Shown here: piece by piece, positions 1 to 6,606 of the stretch
Numbering within the stretch: the stretch's first letter is position 1
Layout: the number at the start of each line of letters is the position of its first letter
Assembly (NCBI GenBank): GCA_946885645.1
Contig: CAMPGU010000039.1
Location: 1 to 20,155, forward strand
Length of the DNA: 20,155 nucleotides
Source of the DNA: an uncultured Haloferula sp.
Lineage (GTDB): Bacteria; Verrucomicrobiota; Verrucomicrobiae; Verrucomicrobiales; Akkermansiaceae
Direction of reading: 5' to 3'
The notes under the pieces: model-generated
Databases searched by the model: none
Told to the model about the DNA's origin: nothing
What the model saw: the letters and a program-made list of their open reading frames with translations, nothing else
Translations under genes and position numbers: made by a program

Positions 1-682
1 AATAGAAGCTCTGCGGAACGAGGCGCGAGAGGTTGATGGAGTTCGCCGAGGTAAGGTTCAGCCGCTCGGAGAGCCCCCGGTCGAGAAAGGCCGACTTCAC
101 GAGCCGCTGGCAGTCGTCGAAGGTGCCGTCGATCTCGATTGCGGAGATATTATCGCCGAGGGTGGTGAGCTGTTTTTCCTGAAGGCCGGATACCTTGCCC
201 TGCGGGTAAAGGATGATCACCCGGGTCCCCGGCACCCGGTGGAAGGCCGAGGCGACCGCGCCGCCGGTATCCCCGGAGGTGGCGACCAAAACGGTCAATT
301 CGCGGTCGTCGCCGCGCACCAGCCAAGCCATCAGGCGCGCCATGAAGCGGGCCCCGAAATCCTTGAAGGCAAGCGTGGGTCCGTGAAAGAGCTCGAGGAC
401 ATGGTCGCCCGGTGCCAACGTGACGAGGGGCGCATCAAAGGCGAGCGTGCCCTCCACCATCTCCTTCAGCGCCGGCGGCGGAACGTCCTCCCCGAAGAAT
501 GCCTGCGCCACGGCGTAGCCGATCTCTTGAAAGGAGAGTGCCCGCCAGATGGCCCAGAATTCCGGCCCGAGAACGGGCAAGGTTTCCGGCATATAGAGGC
601 CGTTGTCCGGCGGCAGGGAGCGCAGGATCGCTTCCTTCAGATCCACCCGGTGGGCGGGATTGGCGGTGGAGTGGTAGAGCAT
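1..682 (-). CDS. thrC: Threonine synthase, 3' end cut by window edge
   Basis: PLP-dependent enzyme that turns O-phosphohomoserine into threonine, the last step of the pathway, in the cytoplasm. The 227 visible residues begin MLYHSTANPAHR, the usual N-terminus of the ThrC family. The PLP lysine is K107 in HGPTLAFKDFG, ATSGDTGGA lies at 134-142 and TSANSIN at 211-217. The family is usually about 430-500 residues, so roughly the C-terminal half lies outside the window. The ATG at 680-682 is the first possible start, because an in-frame TGA sits one codon further upstream. The gene lies 91 bases after the lipoprotein gene and in the same row as thrB, so cotranscription is likely. Identification is firm; the truncation is caused by the window only. 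Confidence 0.95.
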   Translation of the reverse strand, partial: MLYHSTANPAHRVDLKEAILRSLPPDNGLYMPETLPVLGPEFWAIWRALSFQEIGYAVAQAFFGEDVPPPALKEMVEGTLAFDAPLVTLAPGDHVLELFHGPTLAFKDFGARFMARLMAWLVRGDDRELTVLVATSGDTGGAVASAFHRVPGTRVIILYPQGKVSGLQEKQLTTLGDNISAIEIDGTFDDCQRLVKSAFLDRGLSERLNLTSANSINLSRLVPQSFY

Positions 683-773
683 CGGTCAGGAGCCGTAGCG
701 GCATCGGCGACACTTGGATTCCGGAACCTCCGGACGCATCAGTCGATGACAAAAGAAGTCACCCGGAGCGGGG

Positions 774-1310
774 TTAGCCGCGGCGTTTGATCATGCCATT
801 TCCGCCGAGCTGCTTGCATTTCGACACTTCCGCCCGACCCGTTTCTTCCGACACGGGTGTCGAATCCACCTCGATTCGTGGTACGGGGGCCGGGGTGGGC
901 ACGAAAATCACCTTATCCACCTTCGTCTCCACGGATTGACGAATGAAATAGCACTTTCCCACCGCGACGTGGAGCTCGTGGCCGGAGTTCGCCCGAGCCG
1001 AGGACGGGTCGCGGAACATCCGAACTACATGCCGACCTTTGGAAACCGGAACCACCACGAAGGTGCCCGCGTGGTTTGCGCCATGAGGTTTACCGTCCAC
1101 CCATACCGCGGTGGGTATTTTGCGAGTCGTGATCGATGCACTCGGCTTGCGATATACCACGACAAGACCTTGGTCCTTGGGTGGGACCAATGTCCGCCCA
1201 AGCTCCAACTCGGAACCGGAGGGCTGCGGATAGGAAATCGAAACGCATGAAACCAGAGGCGTGCAGCAAATAGCCGCGAGTAGCAGCAGGAAAAAGCGGA
1301 CCGGTTTCAT
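774..1310 (-). CDS. Small lipoprotein, DUF2846-like, between thrB and thrC
   Basis: Protein of 178 residues with a lipoprotein signal: basic MKPVR, a hydrophobic stretch at about 6-18 and the lipobox LVSC with Cys22, so it is probably lipid-anchored in the envelope. The mature part has a pattern resembling DUF2846 proteins: VVVYRKPSA at 50-58, [10 protein letters not shown] at 68-77, [13 protein letters not shown] at 82-94. That is a short beta-rich domain. The C-terminal part from about 137 is proline- and charge-rich. Its function is unknown and it has no evident role in threonine synthesis. It starts 4 bases after the thrB stop, which suggests translation from the same message, and precedes thrC by 91 bases. 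The family assignment comes from motif memory and is tentative; the lipoprotein call is stronger. Confidence 0.8.
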   Translation of the reverse strand: MKPVRFFLLLLAAICCTPLVSCVSISYPQPSGSELELGRTLVPPKDQGLVVVYRKPSASITTRKIPTAVWVDGKPHGANHAGTFVVVPVSKGRHVVRMFRDPSSARANSGHELHVAVGKCYFIRQSVETKVDKVIFVPTPAPVPRIEVDSTPVSEETGRAEVSKCKQLGGNGMIKRRG

Positions 1311-1314
1311 CGGC

Positions 1315-2277
1315 TCATTTCGATTTTTTCTCCTCCACCACGTGCACGCCGTGGGGATTGATGCGGGAAACGTAGGCCTGATTGCCCAAAGGAATCGCGG
1401 AGAACACCTTCGAAATCGCCTCCCCTACCTTCCTGGCGGTTTCCTCACCCTCGCAGAGCGCGAAAACGCTGGGCCCGGCCCCGGAGATCGAGAAGCCGAG
1501 GGCACCGGCTCCGAGCGCGGCGCGCTTGGCCTTGTAGAATTCCGGGATGAGCTTTTGACGCCGCGGCTCCGCGATCACGTCGTGGATCGAGCGGGAGATG
1601 AGGCCGTAGTCTTCCTGGATGATGCCGCAGAGCAAGCCGCCGAGATTGCCGATCTGCTGGGTGGCATTCACGAGCGGGATGTCCTTCGGCAGGATCTCGC
1701 GGGCGACTTTCGTGAGCACCTCGATGTCCGGGTGGACGACGGCGGCCCAGAGGTTTTTCGGCGCGGGGAGCTGGGCGACGTCCAGCTCGTCATTCGAGCG
1801 GATGAAGACGATGCCGCCGAGCAGGCAGGGGCCGACATTGTCGGCGTGCCAGGCACCGTCCGCGGAAGCTTCCCCCGCCATGGCAAAGGGCAGGAGCTGC
1901 TGCTTGGAAAGGGGCTCGCCGATCAGGCGGTTCACGGCGAAAGCACCGGCCACCGCGGAGGCGGCGGAGGAGCCCAGGCCGGAGCCGAAGGGCATCTTCT
2001 TGTGGATCTCCATCTCGATCCCCCGGTCGGTCATGCCGAGGTGGCGCAGGAGGTCCAGCGCGGCAACGCCGGCCGTATTCTTCTCCGGATTCTTCGGCAG
2101 CTTGCCCTCGTCCCCGGTGATGGCGGTAATGTGAAGGCCGGGCTTTTCACAGTGGCGGACGACGATCTCGTCCCCGGGGGCGTCGATGGCGAATCCGAGC
2201 ACGTCGTAGCCGCAAGCGACATTGGCGACGGTGGCGGGCGCGAAGACGCGGACTTCCTGGATGGCTTCCTTCAACAT
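1315..2277 (-). CDS. thrB: Homoserine kinase
   Basis: ATP-dependent GHMP-family kinase that phosphorylates homoserine to O-phosphohomoserine, the substrate of the downstream thrC product. With the ATG at 2275-2277 the protein has 320 residues, normal for the family. The N-terminal strand reads [21 protein letters not shown] (10-30), the phosphate-binding loop [12 protein letters not shown] is at 96-107, and the C-terminal GHMP motif [12 protein letters not shown] is present. An in-frame ATG 39 bases upstream (2316) would add an unconserved leader read from a repeat, so I prefer the inner start. No Shine-Dalgarno sequence is visible. It is the first gene of the row thrB, lipoprotein, thrC and is divergent from purE across a 126-base gap holding an inverted repeat. 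Confidence 0.95.
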   Translation of the reverse strand: MLKEAIQEVRVFAPATVANVACGYDVLGFAIDAPGDEIVVRHCEKPGLHITAITGDEGKLPKNPEKNTAGVAALDLLRHLGMTDRGIEMEIHKKMPFGSGLGSSAASAVAGAFAVNRLIGEPLSKQQLLPFAMAGEASADGAWHADNVGPCLLGGIVFIRSNDELDVAQLPAPKNLWAAVVHPDIEVLTKVAREILPKDIPLVNATQQIGNLGGLLCGIIQEDYGLISRSIHDVIAEPRRQKLIPEFYKAKRAALGAGALGFSISGAGPSVFALCEGEETARKVGEAISKVFSAIPLGNQAYVSRINPHGVHVVEEKKSK

Positions 2278-2309
2278 GAGCGGGGGGAGCAAAGGACGCA
2301 AGACCGGCA

Positions 2310-2380
2310 GACTCAAGACTCAAGACTGGAGTTCTGCGGCATATCGCAGCCCGGAAAATTCAAGTCTTGCGTCTTGAGTC
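2310..2380. repeat. Inverted repeat of 7-base units between thrB and purE
   Basis: The left arm at 2310-2327 is gactcaagactcaagact, itself 2.6 copies of a 7-base unit. The right arm at 2363-2380 is agtcttgcgtcttgagtc. The arms are complementary at 17 of 18 positions. Between them lies a second small palindrome, ctgcg (2334-2338) and cgcag (2345-2349) around a 6-base loop. The structure fills most of the 126 bases between the divergent thrB and purE starts, and each arm lies in the leader of the nearer gene. Further copies of the same word (tgtcctgagtc, 2385-2395) lie next to the purE start. No convincing -10/-35 pair was found, so the promoters are unplaced. Confidence 0.85.
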
Positions 2381-2403
2381 CGCGTGTCCTGAGTCTCTCC
2401 CGC

Positions 2404-2898
2404 ATGGCAACGCCCCTTGTCGGGATCATCATGGGCAGCACGTCGGATTGGCCGACGATGGAGCACGCGGCGCGCACGCTCGAGGACTTCGGCGTGGCAT
2501 GGGAGGCGGAGGTTGTCAGCGCCCACCGCACGCCGGACAAGCTCTTCTCCTACGCCCGGGAAGCCCGGGGGCGCGGCCTGAAAGCGATCGTCGCCGGTGC
2601 GGGGGGGGCCGCCCACCTGCCAGGCATGACAGCCGCGATCACCGATCTGCCGGTGCTCGGAGTACCGGTGGAATCCCACGCTCTGAAGGGGATGGACTCC
2701 CTTCTCTCCATCGTCCAGATGCCCGGCGGCATCCCCACCGCTACCTTTGCCATCGGGAAGGCCGGGGCGATCAATGCCGCGCTTTTCGCGGTGGCCATGC
2801 TGGCGGGAGAGGATCCGGCCCTGCTGGAAAAGCTCCGAATTTTCCGCGCGAAGCAGAACGAGACGGTAAAGGCCGCTGAATTGCCCCGGCTTGGATGA
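2404..2898 (+). CDS. purE: N5-carboxyaminoimidazole ribonucleotide mutase
   Basis: Class I PurE, 164 residues, rearranges N5-CAIR to CAIR in purine synthesis in the cytoplasm. Visible family signatures are GSTSDW at 11-16, SAHRTP at 39-44 with the conserved His41, and [11 protein letters not shown] at 65-75 with His71. The pairing with purK downstream supports the bacterial class I (mutase) role. The open frame extends far upstream of the ATG at 2404, but that part is antisense to thrB and resembles nothing, so the start at [11 protein letters not shown] is the sensible one. There is no Shine-Dalgarno sequence; the leader consists of the short-repeat element. The C-terminus (PRLG) is normal in length. 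purK follows after 88 bases on the same strand. Confidence 0.96.
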   Translation: MATPLVGIIMGSTSDWPTMEHAARTLEDFGVAWEAEVVSAHRTPDKLFSYAREARGRGLKAIVAGAGGAAHLPGMTAAITDLPVLGVPVESHALKGMDSLLSIVQMPGGIPTATFAIGKAGAINAALFAVAMLAGEDPALLEKLRIFRAKQNETVKAAELPRLG

Positions 2899-2932
2899 TT
2901 ACGGGGGATGCGGGGCTTAAAAGGTTTATCCT

Positions 2933-2968
2933 TTCCCGCTGTTCCGTGTATTCCGTCTCTTCCCGCCA
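2933..2968 (+). repeat. Tandem 9-base repeat before purK
   Basis: Four imperfect copies of a 9-base unit run head to tail: ttcccgctg, ttccgtgta, ttccgtctc, ttcccgcca. They share ttccg or ttcccg at the same phase. The array ends directly at the possible TTG start at 2969 and 18 bases before the GTG at 2987. A small hairpin, aaagg-tttat-ccttt, lies just before it at 2920-2934. The role is unknown; it occupies the position expected for the purK ribosome-binding region and contains no Shine-Dalgarno sequence. Confidence 0.6.
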
Positions 2969-2986
2969 TTGCCCCGCTTTGATCCC

Positions 2987-4153
2987 GTGAATGCTTCTCC
3001 AGTCATCCCGCCGGGCGCCGTGCTCGGTATCCTCGGCGGCGGCCAACTCGGCCGCATGTTTTGCATGGAGGCCCGCCGCATGGGCTACCGCACGCTAGTC
3101 TGGACCGGCGGCCTGGAGGCTCCGGCCATCGTGGTGGCTGACGAAGCGATCGATGCCCCCTTCGATTCCCGGGAGGCTCTGGAGCAATTCGTCGCCCGAG
3201 CCGCCGTCGCGACCGTGGAGTTCGAAAATATCCCCCGGGAGACGCTCGAAGCCGTGGCGGCCAGGATCGGGCTGCACCCCGGGCCGGAGGCCGTGGCGAT
3301 CTGCCAGCACCGGGAACGGGAGAAGGCTTTCTTAAAGGAGAACGGCATCCCCTGCGCGCCTTTCGCGGTGGTTGCTTCGGCGGAGGAACTCGCCGCGGCG
3401 ATGGAGGATATCGGCACTCCGGCGGTGCTGAAGACCGCCGCCTTCGGCTACGATGGGAAGGGCCAGCTCAAGCTGAACGGCGGCGAGGACCCTGCGGCGG
3501 TGTGGGCGGGTTTCGGCACGGATCGCGCGGTACTGGAGGCTTTCATCCCCTTTGAACGCGAGCTCTCGGTCATGGTCGCCCGCTCGGGCGATGGCTCCAT
3601 GGTGGCCTACGATCCCGCCGAAAACCGCCACCGCCACCATATCCTGGACGTGTCCATCATTCCGGCCCGGGTCAGCTCCGCGATCGCGGCGGAGGCGAAA
3701 ATCATCGCCTGCCGGGTGGCGGAAGCACTCGACTACCGCGGCATCATGGGGGTGGAGTTTTTCCACCTGCCGGATGGTTCCCTGCTGGTGAACGAAATGG
3801 CGCCGCGACCGCACAATTCCGGCCACCACACGCTGGACGCCTGCGCCACCTCTCAATTCGAACAACAGGTCCGCGTGACCTGCGGCCTGCCCGCGGGGTC
3901 GCCGAAGCTGCTTTCCCCCGTGGTGATGCTGAATCTCCTGGGCGACATGTGGCCGGACGAAAGCGGACCGCCGGACTGGACCTCCCTCTTCGCGGACGGT
4001 TCCGCCTTCCTCCACCTCTACGGCAAGCGTCGCGCCACCGGCCGGAGGAAGATGGGGCATGTAAATCTCCTCGGCCCGGATGTGGAGGACTGCCTAGGCC
4101 GCGCCTCCGCGCTCAAGGCGGAACTGCTGGAGAAGGGCCGGAGCCTTCCCTGA
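2987..4153 (+). CDS. purK: N5-carboxyaminoimidazole ribonucleotide synthase
   Basis: ATP-grasp enzyme that makes N5-CAIR from AIR, bicarbonate and ATP, feeding the purE product. With the GTG at 2987 it has 388 residues. The N-terminal GILGGGQLGRM is at 14-24, the ATP-grasp loop FGYDGKGQ at 153-160 and the metal/ATP-binding NEMAPRPHNSGH at 269-280, all canonical. A TTG at 2969 would add six residues. No in-frame ATG lies near the start (the ATG at 2991 is out of frame), so the gene uses a non-ATG start either way. It lies 88 bases after purE in the same direction and ends 20 bases before a strong hairpin shared with ssb. Confidence in identity is very high; the start is uncertain by six codons. 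Confidence 0.95.
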   Translation: MNASPVIPPGAVLGILGGGQLGRMFCMEARRMGYRTLVWTGGLEAPAIVVADEAIDAPFDSREALEQFVARAAVATVEFENIPRETLEAVAARIGLHPGPEAVAICQHREREKAFLKENGIPCAPFAVVASAEELAAAMEDIGTPAVLKTAAFGYDGKGQLKLNGGEDPAAVWAGFGTDRAVLEAFIPFERELSVMVARSGDGSMVAYDPAENRHRHHILDVSIIPARVSSAIAAEAKIIACRVAEALDYRGIMGVEFFHLPDGSLLVNEMAPRPHNSGHHTLDACATSQFEQQVRVTCGLPAGSPKLLSPVVMLNLLGDMWPDESGPPDWTSLFADGSAFLHLYGKRRATGRRKMGHVNLLGPDVEDCLGRASALKAELLEKGRSLP

Positions 4154-4173
4154 GCCGGGCCACCGGTACGCGA

Positions 4174-4200
4174 AAAGGCCGGACGCGCGGTCCGGCCTTT
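4174..4200. terminator. Bidirectional hairpin terminator between purK and ssb
   Basis: A perfect 11-base-pair stem, aaaggccggac and gtccggccttt, closes a 5-base loop (gcgcg). The A run on one side and T run on the other make it usable from both strands. It lies between the converging purK stop (4153) and ssb stop (4206), as expected for a shared intrinsic terminator. Confidence 0.9.
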
Positions 4201-4205
4201 CAAGA

Positions 4206-4715
4206 TCAGAACGGGATATCGTCGTCTTCCTCGTGGAAATCGCCGGATTCGGCAGGCGAGCCTCCCTGCGGCGGCCCGGAGGCGGCGCGCTGCTGGCTTC
4301 CGCCCCCTCCCTGGTAGCCGCCTTCTCCGGCTGCACGCTGCTGATAGCCGCCACCACCGCCTCCACCTCCGGTGCGTTCCTTGCCATCGGGCAGAAACTG
4401 GAGGACTTCGGCCACGACCTTGAGCTTGCTGCGCTTCTGGCCGGACTGCTTGTCCTCCCAGGTGTCCATCTGCAGGCGTCCTTCAATGAAAACCCCGCGA
4501 CCCTTGGTAAGGTATTTTTGGGCGTTTTCGGCATTCGTGCCCCAGACGGTCACATCCACGAAGGTGACTTCGTCGGACCAGTTGCCATTGCCGTCCGAGA
4601 CACGCCGGTTCACGGCAAGGCCCAAATCACCCACGGCGGTCCCCTTGGGCGTGTAACGCACCTCCGGATCGCGGGTCAGATTGCCGAGGAGCAGGACTTT
4701 GTTGAGATTGGCCAT
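4206..4715 (-). CDS. ssb: Single-stranded DNA-binding protein
   Basis: Binds single-stranded DNA during replication, repair and recombination. The 169 residues begin MANLNKVLLLGNLTRDPEVR, the standard OB-fold start, and the OB domain runs to about residue 110. A glycine-, glutamine- and serine-rich linker follows (about 113-155) with a run of eight glycines. The acidic tip ends DDDIPF, the conserved peptide that recruits partner proteins. The ATG at 4713-4715 is the natural start. It follows rpsF by 73 bases on the same strand, as in many rpsF-ssb operons. However, rpsR and rplI do not follow; the hairpin at 4174-4200 closes the unit instead. Confidence 0.97.
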   Translation of the reverse strand: MANLNKVLLLGNLTRDPEVRYTPKGTAVGDLGLAVNRRVSDGNGNWSDEVTFVDVTVWGTNAENAQKYLTKGRGVFIEGRLQMDTWEDKQSGQKRSKLKVVAEVLQFLPDGKERTGGGGGGGGYQQRAAGEGGYQGGGGSQQRAASGPPQGGSPAESGDFHEEDDDIPF

Positions 4716-4788
4716 GGCGAGGCAAGACTAGACGAGTGCGGGGAAAAGTGGCAAGCGGAAGCCGTTCCAATGAACAGCTTTCCACGCG

Positions 4789-5076
4789 TCAAGCCACACG
4801 CTGGAAGTGCTGCAGGTGAACGTGGCCGTTCAGCTTGAGACGGGACTGGATGCGCTCCACGGCCTCGGGCTCAGCCTTGAAGAAGTAGTTCACGTAGTGG
4901 CCGCTTTCGAGGTGGCGGGAGTTGTATGCGAACTTCTTGCGTCCGAGCTGCTGGACTTCGTCCAGCTTCGCGCCTTCGGCTTCGATTTCCTTGCTCACGG
5001 CGGCGATGAGATCTTCGACGCTGCCTTCGACCGACTTGGTATTAAGGACGATCAGTCCTTCGTATTTCCTGCTCAT
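4789..5076 (-). CDS. rpsF: Small ribosomal subunit protein bS6
   Basis: Primary-binding partner of bS18 on the platform of the 30S subunit. At 95 residues it is normal for bS6. Family features are MSRKYEGLIVLNTK at the N-terminus, LGRKKFAYNSRHLESGHYVNY in the middle (44-64), and a C-terminal strand ending HLQHFQRVA. It starts 15 bases after the pth stop and is followed by ssb, so pth, rpsF and ssb are probably one transcript. The bS18 partner gene rpsR is not next to it here and must lie elsewhere. No Shine-Dalgarno sequence is seen before the ATG at 5074-5076. Confidence 0.96.
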   Translation of the reverse strand: MSRKYEGLIVLNTKSVEGSVEDLIAAVSKEIEAEGAKLDEVQQLGRKKFAYNSRHLESGHYVNYFFKAEPEAVERIQSRLKLNGHVHLQHFQRVA

Positions 5077-5091
5077 CTGCTGGGACGTTTG

Positions 5092-5679
5092 TTAGGGTGT
5101 TCCGTTGCTGCTGTTGTAAAAATTTGCCGCGGGGGCGAGGCCTTGGGAGAGCGCAAGCTGCACGGCCTCCACAGCCCTTGCAAGCGTGTTTTCAAGCAGT
5201 TCCCGCTCTTCTTCGCGGAAGTTCCCGAGCACGTGACCGGTCATGTTTCCGGGGTCCGAAGCGCCGATTCCGATCTTCAGGCGGGGAAATCCGTCTCCAC
5301 CCAAATGCTCGATCAGGGATTTGATGCCGTTGTGCCCGCCGGCGCTCCCCTTTTCCCGGAAGCGCAGCTTGCCAAGCGGCAGGGCCACATCGTCGTACAC
5401 CACCAGGACCTTCCCGGGCGTCCACTTGTGGAAAGCCATGATCTGCCGGACCGGGCGACCGCTGAGATTCATGAAGCTCTGGGGCTTCACCAGAAGCACC
5501 CCCGAGCCCGGGAGCTTCGCGAGATGGCATTGCCACTTCGGCTTCGATTCGAATACGGCGCCGGCACCAGCCGCCAGCCGGTCCAGCACCATGAAGCCGA
5601 CATTGTGGCGCGTGCCATCATATTGCCTGCCCGGGTTTCCCAAGCCGACAACGAGAGGTATGGAATTCTCAGGCTCCAA
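5092..5679 (-). CDS. pth: Peptidyl-tRNA hydrolase
   Basis: Releases tRNA from peptidyl-tRNAs that fall off the ribosome. The 195 residues fit the family. The signature VVGLGNPGRQYDGTRHNVGF (10-29) carries Asn15 and the catalytic His25; KPQSFMNLSG (65-74) carries Asn71; YDDVALPLGKLR contains the acidic pair Asp96-Asp97; GGHNGIKS carries Asn117. The start is a TTG at 5677-5679: no ATG or GTG lies between it and an in-frame TGA seven codons upstream, and later starts would lose the first conserved strand. The leader carries 3.6 copies of a 7-base repeat instead of a Shine-Dalgarno sequence. rplY lies upstream across a terminator-like hairpin, rpsF 15 bases downstream. Confidence 0.96.
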   Translation of the reverse strand: MEPENSIPLVVGLGNPGRQYDGTRHNVGFMVLDRLAAGAGAVFESKPKWQCHLAKLPGSGVLLVKPQSFMNLSGRPVRQIMAFHKWTPGKVLVVYDDVALPLGKLRFREKGSAGGHNGIKSLIEHLGGDGFPRLKIGIGASDPGNMTGHVLGNFREEERELLENTLARAVEAVQLALSQGLAPAANFYNSSNGTP

Positions 5680-5682
5680 TGG

Positions 5683-5707
5683 GGACTCAGGACTAGGGTG
5701 TCAGGAC
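5683..5707 (-). repeat. 7-base tandem repeat in the pth leader
   Basis: On the plus strand ggactca, ggactag, ggtgtca and ggac follow one another without a gap, giving about 3.6 imperfect 7-base units. The unit is close to the gactcaa unit at 2310-2327. Read on the gene strand it places cctgagtcc immediately before the TTG start of pth. Its outer end also pairs with tccgtcct at 5729-5736 through aggacgga at 5703-5710, an 8-base-pair inverted repeat. Confidence 0.6.
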
Positions 5708-5742
5708 GGAAAAAATCTCGGGCAAGGATCCGTCCTCAAACA

Positions 5743-5774
5743 AAAGCCCGGGCCGCAGGAGCGGACCGGGCTTT
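5743..5774 (-). terminator. Hairpin terminator after rplY
   Basis: On the minus strand a stem of aaagcccgg and ccgggcttt, extended by tccgc/gcgg with a mismatch, is followed by TTTTGTTTG. It starts 16 bases after the rplY stop and lies 63 bases before the pth start. It should end or attenuate transcription from rplY and thereby separate it from pth-rpsF-ssb. Confidence 0.75.
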
Positions 5775-5790
5775 CGGATTGAAAACCAAA

Positions 5791-6381
5791 TCAAGCGCCA
5801 GCGGTCGCTTCCTCCGAAACGGCGGCTGCGGTCTTCGCCACGTGGGCGATGACGACATCCGCAGCGTGAGTCGCGGCCACTCCGCTCGGAAGCTTCACGT
5901 CTCCGATGTGCAGGGAGTCGCCCTCGTTCAGGCCGGAAACGTCGAACTCGAGGATTTCCGGCAGATCGGCGGCGGAGCAGCGGACTTCCAGCGTGTGGTT
6001 GAGTTGCTCCAGCATGCCGCCAGCCTTCACTCCGGCAGGCTCGCCGGTGAGGTGAACAGGAATATGGGCGGTGATTTCCGTCTTCTCATCGATCGAGAGG
6101 AAATCGACGTGCAGAGCCTTCCCGGTGAGCGCGTCGTGCTGGACGGCCTGGAGGAAAGCGAGCTGGTTGGCACCGCCGAGGTCGAGATTGATAATGATGT
6201 TTTCCGAGGTGGCGTGGGCCAGCAACTCATCGAAGGCCTTTGCGTCAACCTTCAGGTTCTTGTTCTCGGAGCCGCGTCCGTAGATCACGGAAGGGACCCA
6301 GCCCTCGCGGCGCATTTGCTTGAGGACTCCGGAACCGGTGCGTTGCCGGGGTTCCGCTTTAAGGACGTGCTTCTTGGCCAT
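5791..6381 (-). CDS. rplY: Large ribosomal subunit protein bL25, CTC type
   Basis: Binds 5S rRNA in the 50S subunit. At 196 residues this is the long CTC form, with an N-terminal bL25 domain (about 1-93, including GVLKQMRREGWVPSVIYGRG at 18-37) and a C-terminal beta domain (about 100-180, including EITAHIPVHLTGEPAG and EGDSLHIGDVKLP). The alanine-rich tail ends EEATAGA. The ATG at 6379-6381 gives the typical MAKKHVLKAEPR start. A candidate sigma-70 promoter lies at 6442-6470 and a hairpin follows the stop. The neighbours prs upstream and pth downstream match the order known from other PVC bacteria. No Shine-Dalgarno sequence is visible. Confidence 0.95.
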   Translation of the reverse strand: MAKKHVLKAEPRQRTGSGVLKQMRREGWVPSVIYGRGSENKNLKVDAKAFDELLAHATSENIIINLDLGGANQLAFLQAVQHDALTGKALHVDFLSIDEKTEITAHIPVHLTGEPAGVKAGGMLEQLNHTLEVRCSAADLPEILEFDVSGLNEGDSLHIGDVKLPSGVAATHAADVVIAHVAKTAAAVSEEATAGA

Positions 6382-6441
6382 GACGAAAAGGGCGTGAGGA
6401 TTCGAGTGCCGGCCGGAGTGTTCCCGCGGCCGGGGGCGGGG

Positions 6442-6470
6442 TCTTTAGCGAGCTGCTCCGGGTTTGTCAA
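6442..6470 (-). promoter_or_regulatory. Candidate sigma-70 promoter for rplY
   Basis: On the minus strand a perfect TTGACA (6470-6465) is followed after 17 bases by TAAAGA (6447-6442), and a short AT-rich stretch (aaaattt) precedes the -35. Transcription would start about 50 bases before the rplY ATG. The -10 is only a partial match. The call rests on spacing, the perfect -35 and position in the 225-base gap between prs and rplY. The rest of that gap (6471-6606) holds a T7 run on the minus strand (around 6534-6541) but no convincing prs terminator stem. Confidence 0.55.
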
Positions 6471-6606
6471 AATTTTGTTCGAAGCGCTTGTCTCGATCAG
6501 GAAGAATTGGACCGCAGATCGAGGGATTATTCGGAAAAAAAGATGTCGGCTACGCTCTCGATAAACTTGAGATCAACGAGTTACGTACGGATGTGGTTCC
6601 GGATCC

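Noticed and set aside
239..790. 183-codon plus-strand frame at the left end
   Set aside because: Antisense to thrC, whose active-site motifs are unmistakable.
2310..2380. CRISPR-like array
   Set aside because: Units are only 7 bases, without spacers, and there are no cas genes nearby.
1261..2403. Long plus-strand open frame continuing upstream of purE
   Set aside because: It is antisense to thrB, resembles no family, and arises from the high-GC codon pattern of the opposite strand; purE starts at 2404.
4807..6564. 585-codon plus-strand open frame across rpsF, pth and rplY
   Set aside because: The three minus-strand genes are certain by their motifs; the antisense translation has no recognisable domain.
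6542..6606. Possible prs terminator
   Set aside because: Only 4-5 base-pair imperfect stems precede the T run; not convincing enough to call.
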